Shown piece after piece: positions 52,490 to 61,942 of a stretch of 64,000 bases of DNA (position 1 is its first letter; each line of letters begins with the position of its first letter). Source of the stretch: an uncultured Opitutaceae bacterium (GTDB lineage Bacteria; Verrucomicrobiota; Verrucomicrobiia; Opitutales; Opitutaceae); the NCBI GenBank assembly GCA_937902925.1, contig CALFNN010000084.1, positions 1 to 64,000 of the forward strand, in the 5' to 3' direction. The position numbers and the translations under genes were made by a program. The notes beneath the pieces were generated by a model, which had not been told where the DNA came from, did not search any database, and saw only the letters and a program-made list of their open reading frames with translations.

Positions 52490-53227
52490 TCACCGGGTGA
52501 AAATGCGGACGACTCGTTTCCGCAGGAACCGCCCGAGACTGAGCCCATCCCAGAGGCAGCAGCGCCACGCGGCGAAGTAGCGGTGGCGCACCGCGATTTC
52601 CTCGCGGTAGCCGCGCCAGGCGCCGGCGTCGCTCGCGCCGCCGGTGCCGCAGGCGGCGATGCGCAGCGGGAGCGGCTTGAAGCGCACGCGGTTTTTCCAG
52701 AGACGCAGATTGAAATCGTAGTCGGCCATGACGGCGAGCGTGGCGTCGAACGCCCCGTTCTCCTCGAACAGGCTGCGGCGATAGAAGGCCGCCTGGTGAT
52801 GGACGAAGTTGCGGGCGAGCGGATTCACGTGCGAACGCAGCTTGTAGAGGCGGCCGTCATCGTAGGCGGCTTCTCCCGCGGCGACGCCGGCCTCCGTTTT
52901 CTTCAGCCAGTTGAGGGCCTCGCTGAGCACCATGTCGCCAACCAGCCGGTCATCGGCGCCGAGAAAAATCACCCACTCGCCATGCGCGGCGGCGAGACCC
53001 TTGTTCATCGCGGCATAGATGCCGGCGTCGGGTTCCGACACGAGCGTGGCGAGGCGCGCGCGCTGCGCCTCGAGCCATTCGCGGGATCCATCGCGGGAGG
53101 CGCCGTCGATGACGATGATTTCGGGTGCCACGTGGCGCTGTTCCCACACGCTGGCGAGCGTGGCGGCGAGCCGGGGGCCGGGATTCTTGCAGACGACGAT
53201 GACGCTGAGGGGCGGCGCGGCGGACAT
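52490..53227 (-). CDS. Family 2 glycosyltransferase (WcaA/PgaC-like group)
   Basis: The 245-residue product shows LSVIVVCKNPGPRLAATLAS, EIIVIDGASRDGSREWLEA and SEPDAGIYAAMNKGLAAAHG, followed by FLGADDRL (metal region). This is the common polysaccharide GT2 type with VSEPDxGxYDAMNKG motif. The C-terminal half (YDDGRLY; FVHHQAAFYRRSLFEENG; DYDFNLRLW) fits. ATG 53227 is used, with alternatives at 53245 and 53269 upstream. It is divergent from 53268, leaving 40 bp for both promoters. Confidence 0.87.
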   Translation of the reverse strand: MSAAPPLSVIVVCKNPGPRLAATLASVWEQRHVAPEIIVIDGASRDGSREWLEAQRARLATLVSEPDAGIYAAMNKGLAAAHGEWVIFLGADDRLVGDMVLSEALNWLKKTEAGVAAGEAAYDDGRLYKLRSHVNPLARNFVHHQAAFYRRSLFEENGAFDATLAVMADYDFNLRLWKNRVRFKPLPLRIAACGTGGASDAGAWRGYREEIAVRHRYFAAWRCCLWDGLSLGRFLRKRVVRIFTR

Positions 53228-53267
53228 TGCGTTCGTGCCGAGCATCGCGCAGCGTCGGCGGGTGTCC

Positions 53268-54182
53268 ATGCCGGAGTTGCCGCTGCTGTCGGTCGTCATC
53301 GTCGCCTACAAATCGCGCGACGAAATCGGGCCGTGCCTCGCGTCGCTGCCGCGTGAAATCGCGCTGCCGGGCGGCACGCGCGGTGCGGTCGAGACGATCG
53401 TGGTCGACAACTCGCCGGGCGACGGCGCCGGCGAGGTCGTGCGCGGGCGGTTTCCGCACGTCGCCTATCTGGCGCCGGGGACGAACCTCGGGTTTGGCCG
53501 CGCGAACAACCTCGGTTACGCGCGGACGCGCGGCGCGTTCGTGCTGTTCCTCAATCCCGACACCGTGGGCAACGAGGCGGCGCTGGCGCACTGCGTGGCG
53601 CGGCTGGACGCGGACGAACGGATCGGCTTGATCTCGCCGCGGCTCGAACTCGCCGACGGCGCGATGGACCTCGCATGCCGGCGCTCGATCCCGACGCTGT
53701 GGGACGGGTTCTGCCGGGCGAGCGGACTGGCGGCGGCGTTTCCGCGGACGGCGTGGCTGGCGGGCTACAATCTCACGCACCTTGCCGCCGGGGGAACCTA
53801 CGAAGTCGGCGCGATCAACGGGGCGTTCATGCTCGCGCCGCGGCGGGCGCTGGCGCGGGTGGCGCCCGGCGGCGCGGTGTTCGACGAGACGTTTTTCATG
53901 TATGGCGACGATCTCGACCTGTGCATCCGCGTCGCGCAGGCCGGCTGGAAAATCGTCTACGACGGCCGGGTGCGGATCACGCACCTGAAGGGCGTGAGCG
54001 TGGCGAAGGACTACGACGCGATGGCGCGGGCGATCTTCGATGCGAACCGGGCGGTTTTCCTCAAGCACTTCGGCCGCTCGCGGTTCGCGCGATGGAAATA
54101 CGGGTGCGCTTTCGCGGCGTGGAAGGCCGTGGCGTTGCTGCGGGCGAAGCGCCGCGGACACCGCCGCGTCCAACCGGTATGA
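53268..54182 (+). CDS. Rhamnosyltransferase-like family 2 glycosyltransferase
   Basis: The 304-residue product has LLSVVIVAYKSRDEIGPCLA, TIVVDNSPGDG, GTNLGFGRANNLGYARTRG and VLFLNPDTVGNEAAL, the pattern of the WbbL/RfbN-type GT2 group (typically dTDP-rhamnose donors). GAFMLAPRRAL, FDETFFMYGDDLDLCIRVAQAGW and FLKHFGRSRFARWKY complete it. Start ATG 53268. ATGA overlap with the next gene (54179) indicates cotranscription. The rhamnose assignment is a family tendency, not proven here. Confidence 0.85.
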   Translation: MPELPLLSVVIVAYKSRDEIGPCLASLPREIALPGGTRGAVETIVVDNSPGDGAGEVVRGRFPHVAYLAPGTNLGFGRANNLGYARTRGAFVLFLNPDTVGNEAALAHCVARLDADERIGLISPRLELADGAMDLACRRSIPTLWDGFCRASGLAAAFPRTAWLAGYNLTHLAAGGTYEVGAINGAFMLAPRRALARVAPGGAVFDETFFMYGDDLDLCIRVAQAGWKIVYDGRVRITHLKGVSVAKDYDAMARAIFDANRAVFLKHFGRSRFARWKYGCAFAAWKAVALLRAKRRGHRRVQPV

Positions 54183-55597
54183 TGGCGGCGGCCACCACGG
54201 GGACGGTTGGCTCCCGCCGCGCGCCGTGGGCCGGGCCGGCGGCAGTGTTTCTGGCGGTGGTCGTGACGCAGCTCGTGCTGGTGGCGGTCGCGGGCACGGA
54301 CATCCCGTTTCAGGACCAGTGGGACATCGAGGGTCGCTGGCTTTTCCCGACCTGGATCGGCGGCGGCCTGCGAGCGACGGATTTGTTCCGGGCGTTCAAC
54401 GAGCACCGGATTGTCTGGACGCACCTGTTGAATCTCGGGCTCTTCGCGGCGAACGGCCAGTGGGACCCGCTGGTGGAACTGGCGGCGATCGCGGTGCTGC
54501 GCGCCGGCCTGGCGGCGGGGCTCGCGTGGCTCCTCGGCCGCGGACTCACGGGGCGCGGACGGATCGCGGTGGCGGCGGGAGTGGCGGTGGCGTTCCTGCC
54601 GCACCTGGCGTGGCAAAATGTGCTCTGGGGAATCGAGTCCCATACTTATTTCGTGCTCGGGTTCTCGGTGATCGCGCTGGCGGCCCTCGGCGCCGAGGAC
54701 CGGCCCGGGCGGAGAACCCTCGGCGGGCTGGTGGCGGGCGGGGCGGCGTTGCTGGCGATGGGCGCGGGGGCGTTCGTGCCGGTGGCGCTGCTGGGGCTGG
54801 CGACGGTGCGGGCAATCGAACGCCGGCGCGTGGCCGGGGCGGGCGGGCGCGACGTCTGGCCGGCGCTGGTGCTGCTGGCCGCCGCGCTGGCGCTGCGGGT
54901 GGAGGTGCCGGAGCACGCGGTGTTGCGCGCGGCGACACCGGGCGAATTCTTGAACGCCTTCGGGCGCGCCCTCGCGTGGCCGCATGGGGGGCAACCGCTG
55001 GCCACGGTGGCGATGAATCTGCCGCTGGCGCTCGCCGTGGCCGGACGCGTGGCCGGACGGCGGCGGGCCGCGCGCGGCGAGGATTTTGTTTTATTGCTCG
55101 GCGGCTGGGCGGTGGCGGCGGCGGGGGCGATGGCGTGGACGCGGGGCGGAGGGCACGAATTCGACGGCGGCGTGCCGTCGCGCTATGTCGATTTTCTCGT
55201 GCTGTTGCCGCTGGCAAACGCGTGGTGCGCGGTTGCGCTGGCGGGGGAGGCCACGGCGGGCGGGCGCCGGGTCGCACGCGTGGCGGCGGGGGCGTGGGGA
55301 ATCTTTTTGTTCGTCGGCTGGCTCGGCTTGTCGGCGGAAGTGATGCAGCGGTTGATTCTGCCGCGGATGCGGGATCGCGACGCGCCGGTGCGGCTGGCGG
55401 TGGCGTTCCAGCACGGGGGCGACCCGGCGGTGTTTGCGGGGCAGCCGCTGCTGCTGGTGCCGCACCCGGATCCCGGGTCGGTGCGCGCGGTGCTCACGGA
55501 TCCGCGAATGCAGGGTGTCCTGCCGCCGTCGTTCCAGCCGGGCCGGCCGGTGGGGCCGCTTTCGCGGGCCGTGCGGACGCTGCTCGGGCGTCAATAG
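54179..55597 (+). CDS. Polytopic membrane protein, GT-C-like candidate
   Basis: The 472-residue protein has about eleven hydrophobic helices. Early loop DIPFQDQWDIEGRWLFPTW carries Gln-Asp-Gln-Trp-Asp, and RAFNEHRIVWTHLLNLGLF and LWGIESHTYFVLGF follow; this group is found in polysaccharide loci with unknown enzymatic role. The last 80 residues are soluble and periplasmic. The double ATG at 54179/54182 overlaps the upstream stop. It ends 7 nt inside the convergent phosphotransferase gene. Confidence 0.62.
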   Translation: MMAAATTGTVGSRRAPWAGPAAVFLAVVVTQLVLVAVAGTDIPFQDQWDIEGRWLFPTWIGGGLRATDLFRAFNEHRIVWTHLLNLGLFAANGQWDPLVELAAIAVLRAGLAAGLAWLLGRGLTGRGRIAVAAGVAVAFLPHLAWQNVLWGIESHTYFVLGFSVIALAALGAEDRPGRRTLGGLVAGGAALLAMGAGAFVPVALLGLATVRAIERRRVAGAGGRDVWPALVLLAAALALRVEVPEHAVLRAATPGEFLNAFGRALAWPHGGQPLATVAMNLPLALAVAGRVAGRRRAARGEDFVLLLGGWAVAAAGAMAWTRGGGHEFDGGVPSRYVDFLVLLPLANAWCAVALAGEATAGGRRVARVAAGAWGIFLFVGWLGLSAEVMQRLILPRMRDRDAPVRLAVAFQHGGDPAVFAGQPLLLVPHPDPGSVRAVLTDPRMQGVLPPSFQPGRPVGPLSRAVRTLLGRQ

Positions 55598-57033
55598 GCG
55601 TTGGCGTTGCGCCAGCGCACAAACGTCAGCAGCACGATCTGGACATCGAGCCAGATGCTCCAGTTCTCGATGTAATAGATGTCGTGCTGCACGCGGGCGG
55701 CGATGTCGCTGTCGCCGCGCAGGCCGTTGATCTGCGCCCAGCCGGTCATGCCGGGCTTCACGAGATGGCGCGGCAGATAGTGCGGAATCGTGCCGGCCAG
55801 GTGATCGACGTGATGCGGTCGCTCGGGGCGCGGGCCGACGAGGCTCATGTCGCCGCGGAGGACGTTCCAGAACTGCGGGAGTTCGTCGAGGTTCCAGCGC
55901 CGGATGAACGCGCCGACGCGCAGCAGCCGCGGGTCGTTGCGGGCGGTGCTCTGCCGCGCGGCGTCGGTCGCGGCCGCGTCGGGGGTCATGCTGCGGAGTT
56001 TCCAGAGGGTGAACGCGCCGTGGCCGGCGCCGACGCGGGTCTGCCGGAAGAACACCGGGCCGCCGGGCGATTCGCGCTTGATGAGGGCGGCGAGTGCAAG
56101 GACGACCGGAGTGGCCAGGACGAGGCCGACGAGCGCACCCGCGAGGTCGAAGCCGCGCTTGAGTCCGCGGTTGAAGAGCCGGTTGATCGCGAGTTCCTCG
56201 ACGCCGAGCACGGGCACGCGGCCGATGGTCTGCAGGCGCAGGCCGCTGAGGAAAATGTCGAAGGCGCCCGGCACGGCCTTCCACTCGACGTAGGCGCGTT
56301 CGCACGCCTCCATGATGCGGCGCAACTGCTCGGGTGGCAGGTCGAGCCGCGTGAGGATGACCAGGTCGACCGACTCGCGGGCGAGGATGGTGTCGAGGTC
56401 GGCCAGGTGGCCGAGTTCGCGCGGGCGGGCGGGCGCGGCGTGGGCGAAGGCGGACGTATCGCCGCCGAGCGTCACGACGCCGGCGAGCGCGAACGGATGC
56501 GAGGGGTCGCGCTGGATTTCGCCGGCGAGCGTGCGGGCGTCGTCGTTCCAGCCCAGCAGCACGGCCCGGCGGCGCAGCCGGGCGAGCAGCGGGCCGCGCG
56601 CGACGATCGCGAGGGCGAGGGTCCGCCAGGCGGAGAGCAGCAGGACCACGCAGGCGAAGGCGATCAGGGCGAACAGGCGCGAGATGGGCGGATCGAGCTT
56701 CGACAGCAGCCAGACGCCGAGATAGGCGAAGAGCCAGAACGCGGCGCCCTTGAGGATCGCGTTCAGGCTTTGATAGCGGCGCAGGAGCAGGCGCGAATCG
56801 TAGAGGCCGAACTGGGCGAACGCGCCGACCAGCAGCGCCACGCCGACCAGCAGCAGCGGCAGGTAGCGGGCGAACGTGGCCTCGGGGACGGCGAGGCCGA
56901 GGCGCGCGAGCGGCGAGGCGTAGCGCAGCCAGTAACTGAGCGCGAGGCCGGCGAAGGTCGCGACCGTATCGCCGGCGAGCAGCGCGAGCGGGACAACGGT
57001 TTCGCGGAGCGAGTTGGAGGCGGCGCGGGGCAC
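55591..57033 (-). CDS. Polyprenyl-phosphate sugar phosphotransferase (WbaP/WcaJ-like initiating transferase)
   Basis: This enzyme starts glycan synthesis by transferring a sugar-1-phosphate from UDP-sugar to undecaprenyl phosphate. The 480-residue product has four N-terminal membrane helices (about 12-140), a nucleotide-binding-like middle region, then the bacterial sugar transferase domain: KRESPGGPVFFRQTRVG, DELPQFWNVLRGDMSLVGPR and KPGMTGWAQINGLRG. The DE and GPRPE motifs are catalytic hallmarks of polyPHPTs. Start GTG 57033. The first sugar (Glc or Gal) cannot be read. Its presence beside flippase, ligase-like and GT genes makes a Wzx-type pathway likely. Confidence 0.93.
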   Translation of the reverse strand: MPRAASNSLRETVVPLALLAGDTVATFAGLALSYWLRYASPLARLGLAVPEATFARYLPLLLVGVALLVGAFAQFGLYDSRLLLRRYQSLNAILKGAAFWLFAYLGVWLLSKLDPPISRLFALIAFACVVLLLSAWRTLALAIVARGPLLARLRRRAVLLGWNDDARTLAGEIQRDPSHPFALAGVVTLGGDTSAFAHAAPARPRELGHLADLDTILARESVDLVILTRLDLPPEQLRRIMEACERAYVEWKAVPGAFDIFLSGLRLQTIGRVPVLGVEELAINRLFNRGLKRGFDLAGALVGLVLATPVVLALAALIKRESPGGPVFFRQTRVGAGHGAFTLWKLRSMTPDAAATDAARQSTARNDPRLLRVGAFIRRWNLDELPQFWNVLRGDMSLVGPRPERPHHVDHLAGTIPHYLPRHLVKPGMTGWAQINGLRGDSDIAARVQHDIYYIENWSIWLDVQIVLLTFVRWRNANAY

Positions 57034-57063
57034 GGGCGGAATTTACGGGGGATGATTCACGAA

Positions 57064-59088
57064 TTACGATTTCGGAATCGGCCCGGCCGGGGCGGGCGCG
57101 GCGAGGAACTGGAGCAGGAGCGGCGACGGCAGCCATCCCTTGGGCGGAAGACGGCCGGCGGGCGGAGTGGCGGATTCGCGCACCTCGAACAGGTCGACCG
57201 GCGTGGGCAGGTCGAGATTGCGCATGAGGACCGGGTAGCCGGTGCGTTCGCGGTGATAGGCGCGAACGGGGCCCGCGGGAGCGCGGCCGAGGGCGGGTGC
57301 GAGGGCGGCGACGCGCGGGAGTTGCCGCGCGGCCCAACTGCCGGCCGGCGCGAGCGCGCCGGCGCGGACGGCGAGACGGGCGAAGTCAGCGGCGGCCGGA
57401 TCCCGCAGCGCGGCGATCGCGGGCTCGCGCCACCAGGGGGAGAAGGCAAACGCCGGGTCGTCGAGGCATTCGAGCGCGAATGCGTGCGCGGCGGAATCAC
57501 GGCGGCCCTGGTTGAGGCGCGCGAGGCCGAGGCCGAAGTAGACCCCGCCCTTGTCGGGCACGAGACGGGCGGCGGCGGCGAAATGTTTTTCCGCGGCGGG
57601 TGGATCGGACACGACGAGCAGCCAGCCGAGATTGAAGTGAGCGAGTTCCTGGTCGGGGTTGAGGGCGAGCGAAGCGCGGAAGAGCGCGACGGCCTCGCGG
57701 GCGTGGGTCGGATCGCGGGCGAGCGCGAGGGCGCGGGCGTTGAGCTCCGGCGTGGGATCGCGACGGCCGAGTGCGGCGATCAAGCCGAGGGCCACCAGCG
57801 TGGCGGCACCGATGCCGCGGCGCGCCACGGCGGTGGCGGACGCGGCGGGCGCGGCGAGGAGGGCGAGGCAGCCCGCCACCGCGAAGGCAAAAACCGGCAC
57901 GTCGAGCTGCCAGTCGGTGAGGGCAAACACGCCGTAGCCCGCCAGCGCCACGGCCGCGCCGGCGGAGGATTTGTCGTTCCGGCGACGGCAACCGGCGCCG
58001 GCGGCGAGGGCGGCGAGCGCGAGGGCGCACGCGAGGCCGGCGGCGCCGAGTTCGGCCCAGAGTTGGGCCGGCGCGGAATGCAACTGGAGCACGTTCTCCG
58101 CCCCGCCGTCGAGACCGGCGCGGTAGCGGGGATAGGCGAGCGGCGTCGTGCCCGGACCCCAGCCGAGAAGCGGCCGGTCGAGGCCCATCCGCCAGCCGGC
58201 GGTGAGCATCGCGGCGCGCTGGACGTTGCTGACGTTCGGCTCGGCGGCGGGATCGGCGGGCGTGAACATCGCGCGGGTGCGCGGATGCAGGAAGGCGAGG
58301 GCGAGGCCGGCGGCGGCGAAGGCGAGGCCGGCGCGAATCTTTTTCTTCGCGGCGAACGGCGCGAACGCGAGCGCGGCCACCAGCAGGGCGCCGAGGCCCA
58401 GCAGCCCGCCGCGGCTGCCGCTGGAGACGAGCATCACGAGCGCGAGGCCGGCGGCGCCGGCCCAGGCGAGGCGCGGCGTTCCGCGCGCGCGCCACGCGAG
58501 AAGCGCGAGACAGGGCAGTGCCAGCAGTGCAAGACCGGCGGTATAGTTCGAATGGCCGAGCGGGTAGGGATTGCGCGCGGCGACGATCTCGGAAAACGGA
58601 TGGCTGGCGAGGCCGCCAAGCCAGAGGAGGAGACTCGCGAGCACGACCACGCCGCAGAAAACACCGGTGAGGTTCGCGAGGAAGCGACGGGGCGGCGCGT
58701 CCGTCTGGAGCGCATCGACGGCGACGAAGAAAAATGCGACGCCGGACAGCAAGGGCGCACTCCATTGCAGGCTCGGGCCGCGGTAAGGACTCATCAGCGC
58801 GGAAGCGAGGACGACGGCCGCGAAGGCCAGCGCCGTGGCGGTCCAGGCCGGCGCGGGCAGGACAAGGGGGCGGCGCGGATCGAACGCGCGCAGCGTCAGC
58901 CGCAGGGCGGGCGCGAGCAGCGCGCCGGCGCAGGCGAGCGACCAGGGCCACGCAAACATCCGCGTGGCGCCGGGACTGGCGAGCGTGACGACCACAAGGC
59001 ACGCGACGCCGGCGACGCCGAGCCCGGGCGACATGCCCGGCGCGGGCCCGCGATCGGGCGGGGAGGCGGAGTCGGCGGGGCGCGTCAT
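57064..59088 (-). CDS. O-antigen ligase/polymerase-like membrane protein with C-terminal TPR region
   Basis: The 674-residue product has about twelve hydrophobic helices, with the Wzy_C/ligase-like segment near 180-330: RNPYPLGHSNYTAGLALLAL, MLVSSGSRGGLLGLGALLVA, GWGPGTTPLAYPRYR. After residue 430 the soluble C terminus has TPR-like helices (LFRASLALNPDQELAHFNLG; AAARLVPDKGGVYFGLGLA). Ligase proteins with TPR tails occur in many bacteria. It would join completed glycan to lipid A-core, a protein or another repeat unit. ATG 59088; a 30-nt gap precedes the phosphotransferase gene on the same strand. Confidence 0.88.
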   Translation of the reverse strand: MTRPADSASPPDRGPAPGMSPGLGVAGVACLVVVTLASPGATRMFAWPWSLACAGALLAPALRLTLRAFDPRRPLVLPAPAWTATALAFAAVVLASALMSPYRGPSLQWSAPLLSGVAFFFVAVDALQTDAPPRRFLANLTGVFCGVVVLASLLLWLGGLASHPFSEIVAARNPYPLGHSNYTAGLALLALPCLALLAWRARGTPRLAWAGAAGLALVMLVSSGSRGGLLGLGALLVAALAFAPFAAKKKIRAGLAFAAAGLALAFLHPRTRAMFTPADPAAEPNVSNVQRAAMLTAGWRMGLDRPLLGWGPGTTPLAYPRYRAGLDGGAENVLQLHSAPAQLWAELGAAGLACALALAALAAGAGCRRRNDKSSAGAAVALAGYGVFALTDWQLDVPVFAFAVAGCLALLAAPAASATAVARRGIGAATLVALGLIAALGRRDPTPELNARALALARDPTHAREAVALFRASLALNPDQELAHFNLGWLLVVSDPPAAEKHFAAAARLVPDKGGVYFGLGLARLNQGRRDSAAHAFALECLDDPAFAFSPWWREPAIAALRDPAAADFARLAVRAGALAPAGSWAARQLPRVAALAPALGRAPAGPVRAYHRERTGYPVLMRNLDLPTPVDLFEVRESATPPAGRLPPKGWLPSPLLLQFLAAPAPAGPIPKS

Positions 59089-59208
59089 CGGTCAGCGATA
59101 AGAGCGGGCGCGGGGAAGGCCGGCAAGCCCGGGACGGTCCGGCGCGGCGGGTGGAGCGGTTTTGGCGAGTTCTTGACGGTGGCGCGCGGGGTTGCGCAGG
59201 CTCGGCGG

Positions 59209-59892
59209 ATGTCGTCATCGCCCGCCGGGAGCCCGGTCGAGAAAAAGAAGCTGCCGGTCGTGAAGCTCGCGATCGGGGGCGTCGTGCTCGTGGTGGGCGC
59301 CGTGCTGGTCTTGCGCGGGGCGGATGGCTCGGCGCTGGTGGATCGCGGCATGGCGCTGATTCGCGGGGTGGGACCGGTGACTTTTTTTGTCGCGATGGCG
59401 GTGCTGCCGGCGGTGGCGGTGCCGATGTCGTTCTTCACGATCCCGGCCGGCGAGGCGTTCGGGCCGCAGTTCGGCCTCACCAGCGTGATCGTGCTCGCGG
59501 AGGTCGTGCTCGCGGTGAATCTCGCGCTCACCTACTGGGTCGCGCGCTATGCGCTGCGGCCGCTGTTGCTCGGGTTGTTGAAACGTTACGGCTACAGCGT
59601 GCCGCAGGTGACCGCGGCAACCGCGCTGCCCGTGACGCTGGTGCTGCGGCTGACGCCGGGAGTGCCCTACGCGGTGCAGGGCTACGTGCTGGGAGTCGCC
59701 GAGGTGAAGTTCGGACTCTACATGGCGGTTTCGTGGCTTTGCCAGGCGCCGTGGGTCGTCGGCTTTATCGTGCTGGGGCGGGGACTGCTGAACGGCAACT
59801 TCATGCTGGCGATGAAGGGGCTCGGCGTGATGGTCGTCGCGGTGGTCGCGGTGCAACTGCTTCGGAAAAAATATGCGCGGCGGAACAATTGA
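59209..59892 (+). CDS. TVP38/TMEM64 (DedA-like) family membrane protein
   Basis: The 227-residue product has six or so hydrophobic segments. The central motif FTIPAGEAFGPQFGLTSVIVLAEVVLAVNLALTYWVARYA and VTLVLRLTPGVPYAVQGYVLGVAEVKFGLYMA fit the SNARE-associated (VTT/DedA) fold, with the Pro-Gly region and re-entrant loops. The family is linked to phospholipid or undecaprenyl-phosphate scrambling and membrane homeostasis; which applies here is unknown. Start ATG 59209. The stop overlaps xseA by 20 nt. Confidence 0.85.
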   Translation: MSSSPAGSPVEKKKLPVVKLAIGGVVLVVGAVLVLRGADGSALVDRGMALIRGVGPVTFFVAMAVLPAVAVPMSFFTIPAGEAFGPQFGLTSVIVLAEVVLAVNLALTYWVARYALRPLLLGLLKRYGYSVPQVTAATALPVTLVLRLTPGVPYAVQGYVLGVAEVKFGLYMAVSWLCQAPWVVGFIVLGRGLLNGNFMLAMKGLGVMVVAVVAVQLLRKKYARRNN

Positions 59893-61174
59893 GCCGGGTC
59901 GCGAACCCGGCGGCGGGGAAGGAGGCGCGCGCGCGGAAAGCGTGAGCGAATTCACGCGGCGGGTGAAGGCGGTGCTCGAGGGCGGCATCCGGCCGGGCTG
60001 GGTGCGGGGCGAGGTGTCGAACCTGCGGGCGCAGGCGAGCGGGCATGTTTATTTTTCGCTGAAGGACGCGGGCGCGCAGTTGAGCGCCGTGTTGTTTCGG
60101 GGCGATGCCGCGCGGCAGACGGTGAAGCTGCGCGACGGGCAGCAGGTGGTGGTTTACGGCGAGGTGAGCGTCTACGAGGCGCGGGGGCAGTATCAACTGA
60201 TCGTGCGCGCGGTGATCGAGGATGGCGTGGGCCGGCTGCAGCGGGAATTCGAGGCGCTGAAGGCGCGGCTGGCGGCGGAGGGGCTGTTCGCGGCGGAGCG
60301 GAAACGCGCGATCCCCGCGCTGCCGTGGACGGTGGGATTCGTCACGTCGCCAACGGGCGCGGCGGTGCAGGATTTTTTGCGCATCCTGGCGCGGCGCGGC
60401 TGGAAGGGGCGCGTCGTGGTGCTGCCGGCGAAGGTGCAGGGCGAGGGCGCGGCGGCGGAGATGGTGGCGATGCTCGCGCTCGCGCAGGAGCTGGGGATTT
60501 TCGATTTGCTGGTGATCGGTCGCGGCGGCGGGAGCCTGGAGGACCTGTGGGCGTTCAACGAGGAACCGTTGGTGCGCGCGGTCGCGGCGTGCCCGGTGCC
60601 GGTGATCTCGGCGGTGGGGCACGAGATCGATTTCACGCTGTGCGATTTCGCGGCCGACGTGCGGGCGGAGACACCGAGCGCGGCGGCGGAGCTGATCTCG
60701 AGTCATTTCGTCGCGTGCATGGACCGGATGGAACGCGCCGGGGAAGCGATGGCCTTTACGCTCGAGGCCGTCGTGGCGCGGGCGGCGGAGCGGCTCGACC
60801 ACGCACGTTCGCGGTTGCGGCTGCTGTCGCCGGCGGCGCAGGTGGAACAAGGGCATTTGCGGCTCGACGACCTGGCGAACCGGCTGGGTGCAGCGCTGCG
60901 CGCGGCGGTGCCGGGGCGGCGGCAACAACTCGCGGAAATGCGGGGCCGGCTGGATCGCGCATCGCCCGAGATGCGGGTCCAGGTCGAATCGCAGCGGTTG
61001 CTGTCGCTCTGGAAACGTCTGCAGGCGGCGAGTCCGGCGTCGGTGCTGAACCGCGGCTTTGCGATCGTGCGCGACGACGCCGGAAGGCCGGTGACGCGGC
61101 GCGCGAAGGTGAAGCCGGGGCAGCGATTGGCGGCGGAATTCGCCGACGGTTCCGCGCCGGTGCGCGCGGAGTAG
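59873..61174 (+). CDS. xseA: Exodeoxyribonuclease VII large subunit
   Basis: XseA is the catalytic subunit of a bidirectional single-strand exonuclease active in recombination and mismatch repair. The 433-residue product has an OB-fold start ([41 protein letters not shown]), then [36 protein letters not shown] and [32 protein letters not shown], all strongly conserved. The C-terminal coiled region, about 270-400, ends in [12 protein letters not shown]. No small subunit (xseB) gene is visible beside it. ATG 59873 is 20 nt inside the previous gene; a later start at SEFTRR is possible. Confidence 0.96.
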   Translation: MRGGTIEPGREPGGGEGGARAESVSEFTRRVKAVLEGGIRPGWVRGEVSNLRAQASGHVYFSLKDAGAQLSAVLFRGDAARQTVKLRDGQQVVVYGEVSVYEARGQYQLIVRAVIEDGVGRLQREFEALKARLAAEGLFAAERKRAIPALPWTVGFVTSPTGAAVQDFLRILARRGWKGRVVVLPAKVQGEGAAAEMVAMLALAQELGIFDLLVIGRGGGSLEDLWAFNEEPLVRAVAACPVPVISAVGHEIDFTLCDFAADVRAETPSAAAELISSHFVACMDRMERAGEAMAFTLEAVVARAAERLDHARSRLRLLSPAAQVEQGHLRLDDLANRLGAALRAAVPGRRQQLAEMRGRLDRASPEMRVQVESQRLLSLWKRLQAASPASVLNRGFAIVRDDAGRPVTRRAKVKPGQRLAAEFADGSAPVRAE

Positions 61175-61223
61175 TTCAGGCGCCACTGGAATATTCGGTA
61201 AAGACGGATACTCTCAAGCGGGG

Positions 61224-61847
61224 ATGAATCTTCGCTTCCTCGCTCCTTTTCTGGCGCTGACCATCGTGGCCGGCGCCGCCCTCGACATGAAAACCGCCCA
61301 ATCCACTCCGAGTTCCTCAACCGGCCCCGCCACCGCGTGCGCGGTCGACGGCGGCAAATCCGCCTGCGGACTGCCGTCGAACGTCGTCATCGACATGGCG
61401 AAAACGACGGTCAGGCACACCGACGCGGAGTGGAGAAAGCTGCTGACGCCGGTCCAGTTCCGGGTCGCGCGGCAGCAGGGGACGGAGCCGCCGTTTCAGA
61501 ACGAGTATTGGAACAACCACGAGGACGGCGTTTATTTTTCCGCGTGCAGCGACACGCCGCTGTTCGACAGCCGGGACAAGTTCGAGAGCGGCACGGGCTG
61601 GCCGAGCTTCACGAGGCCGATCGAGCCGGCGTTCGTGGGCGAGACGCGGGACGTGAGCTTCGGGATGGTGCGGACGGAGGTGCATTCGAACGTCGACGGC
61701 GCGCACCTCGGCCACGTGTTTCCGGACGGCCCGCGCGCGCAGGGCGGGTTGCGCTACTGCATCAACAGCGCGTCGCTGCGGTTCATGCCGCGGAAGGAGT
61801 ATGAGGCTTGGGTGGCGAGGAGCCGGGCGCCGGCCGCGGGCGAATAG
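61224..61847 (+). CDS. msrB: Peptide-methionine (R)-S-oxide reductase, exported form
   Basis: The enzyme reduces methionine-R-sulfoxide in damaged proteins. The 207-residue product has an N-terminal hydrophobic signal (residues 5-20), so it is likely periplasmic or lipoprotein-like. The MsrB domain follows: [46 protein letters not shown] and the catalytic Cys in [13 protein letters not shown]. The first CxxC zinc knuckle is absent; only one Cys lies in FSACSD, as in zinc-free MsrBs. It sits 49 bp after xseA. A fused MsrA domain is absent. Confidence 0.93.
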   Translation: MNLRFLAPFLALTIVAGAALDMKTAQSTPSSSTGPATACAVDGGKSACGLPSNVVIDMAKTTVRHTDAEWRKLLTPVQFRVARQQGTEPPFQNEYWNNHEDGVYFSACSDTPLFDSRDKFESGTGWPSFTRPIEPAFVGETRDVSFGMVRTEVHSNVDGAHLGHVFPDGPRAQGGLRYCINSASLRFMPRKEYEAWVARSRAPAAGE

Positions 61848-61942
61848 GCCGGGCGGGCGCCGCCGACCGCGTCCGGTGGCCGGTGCCGGACAAAATGATG
61901 GCAAATCCGCGCGGAGGTATGGCAAACTGACAGCGACCGGAG

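Noticed and set aside
45400-52500. Recent horizontal transfer or prophage
   Set aside because: No integrase, transposase, insertion-sequence ends or sharp base-composition change are visible; GC content and codon style match the neighbours.
54040-59892. A plus-strand open frame of 1950 codons
   Set aside because: It is a shadow over GC-rich minus-strand genes (phosphotransferase, ligase-like). Only its last part, from ATG 59209, is a real gene in that frame.
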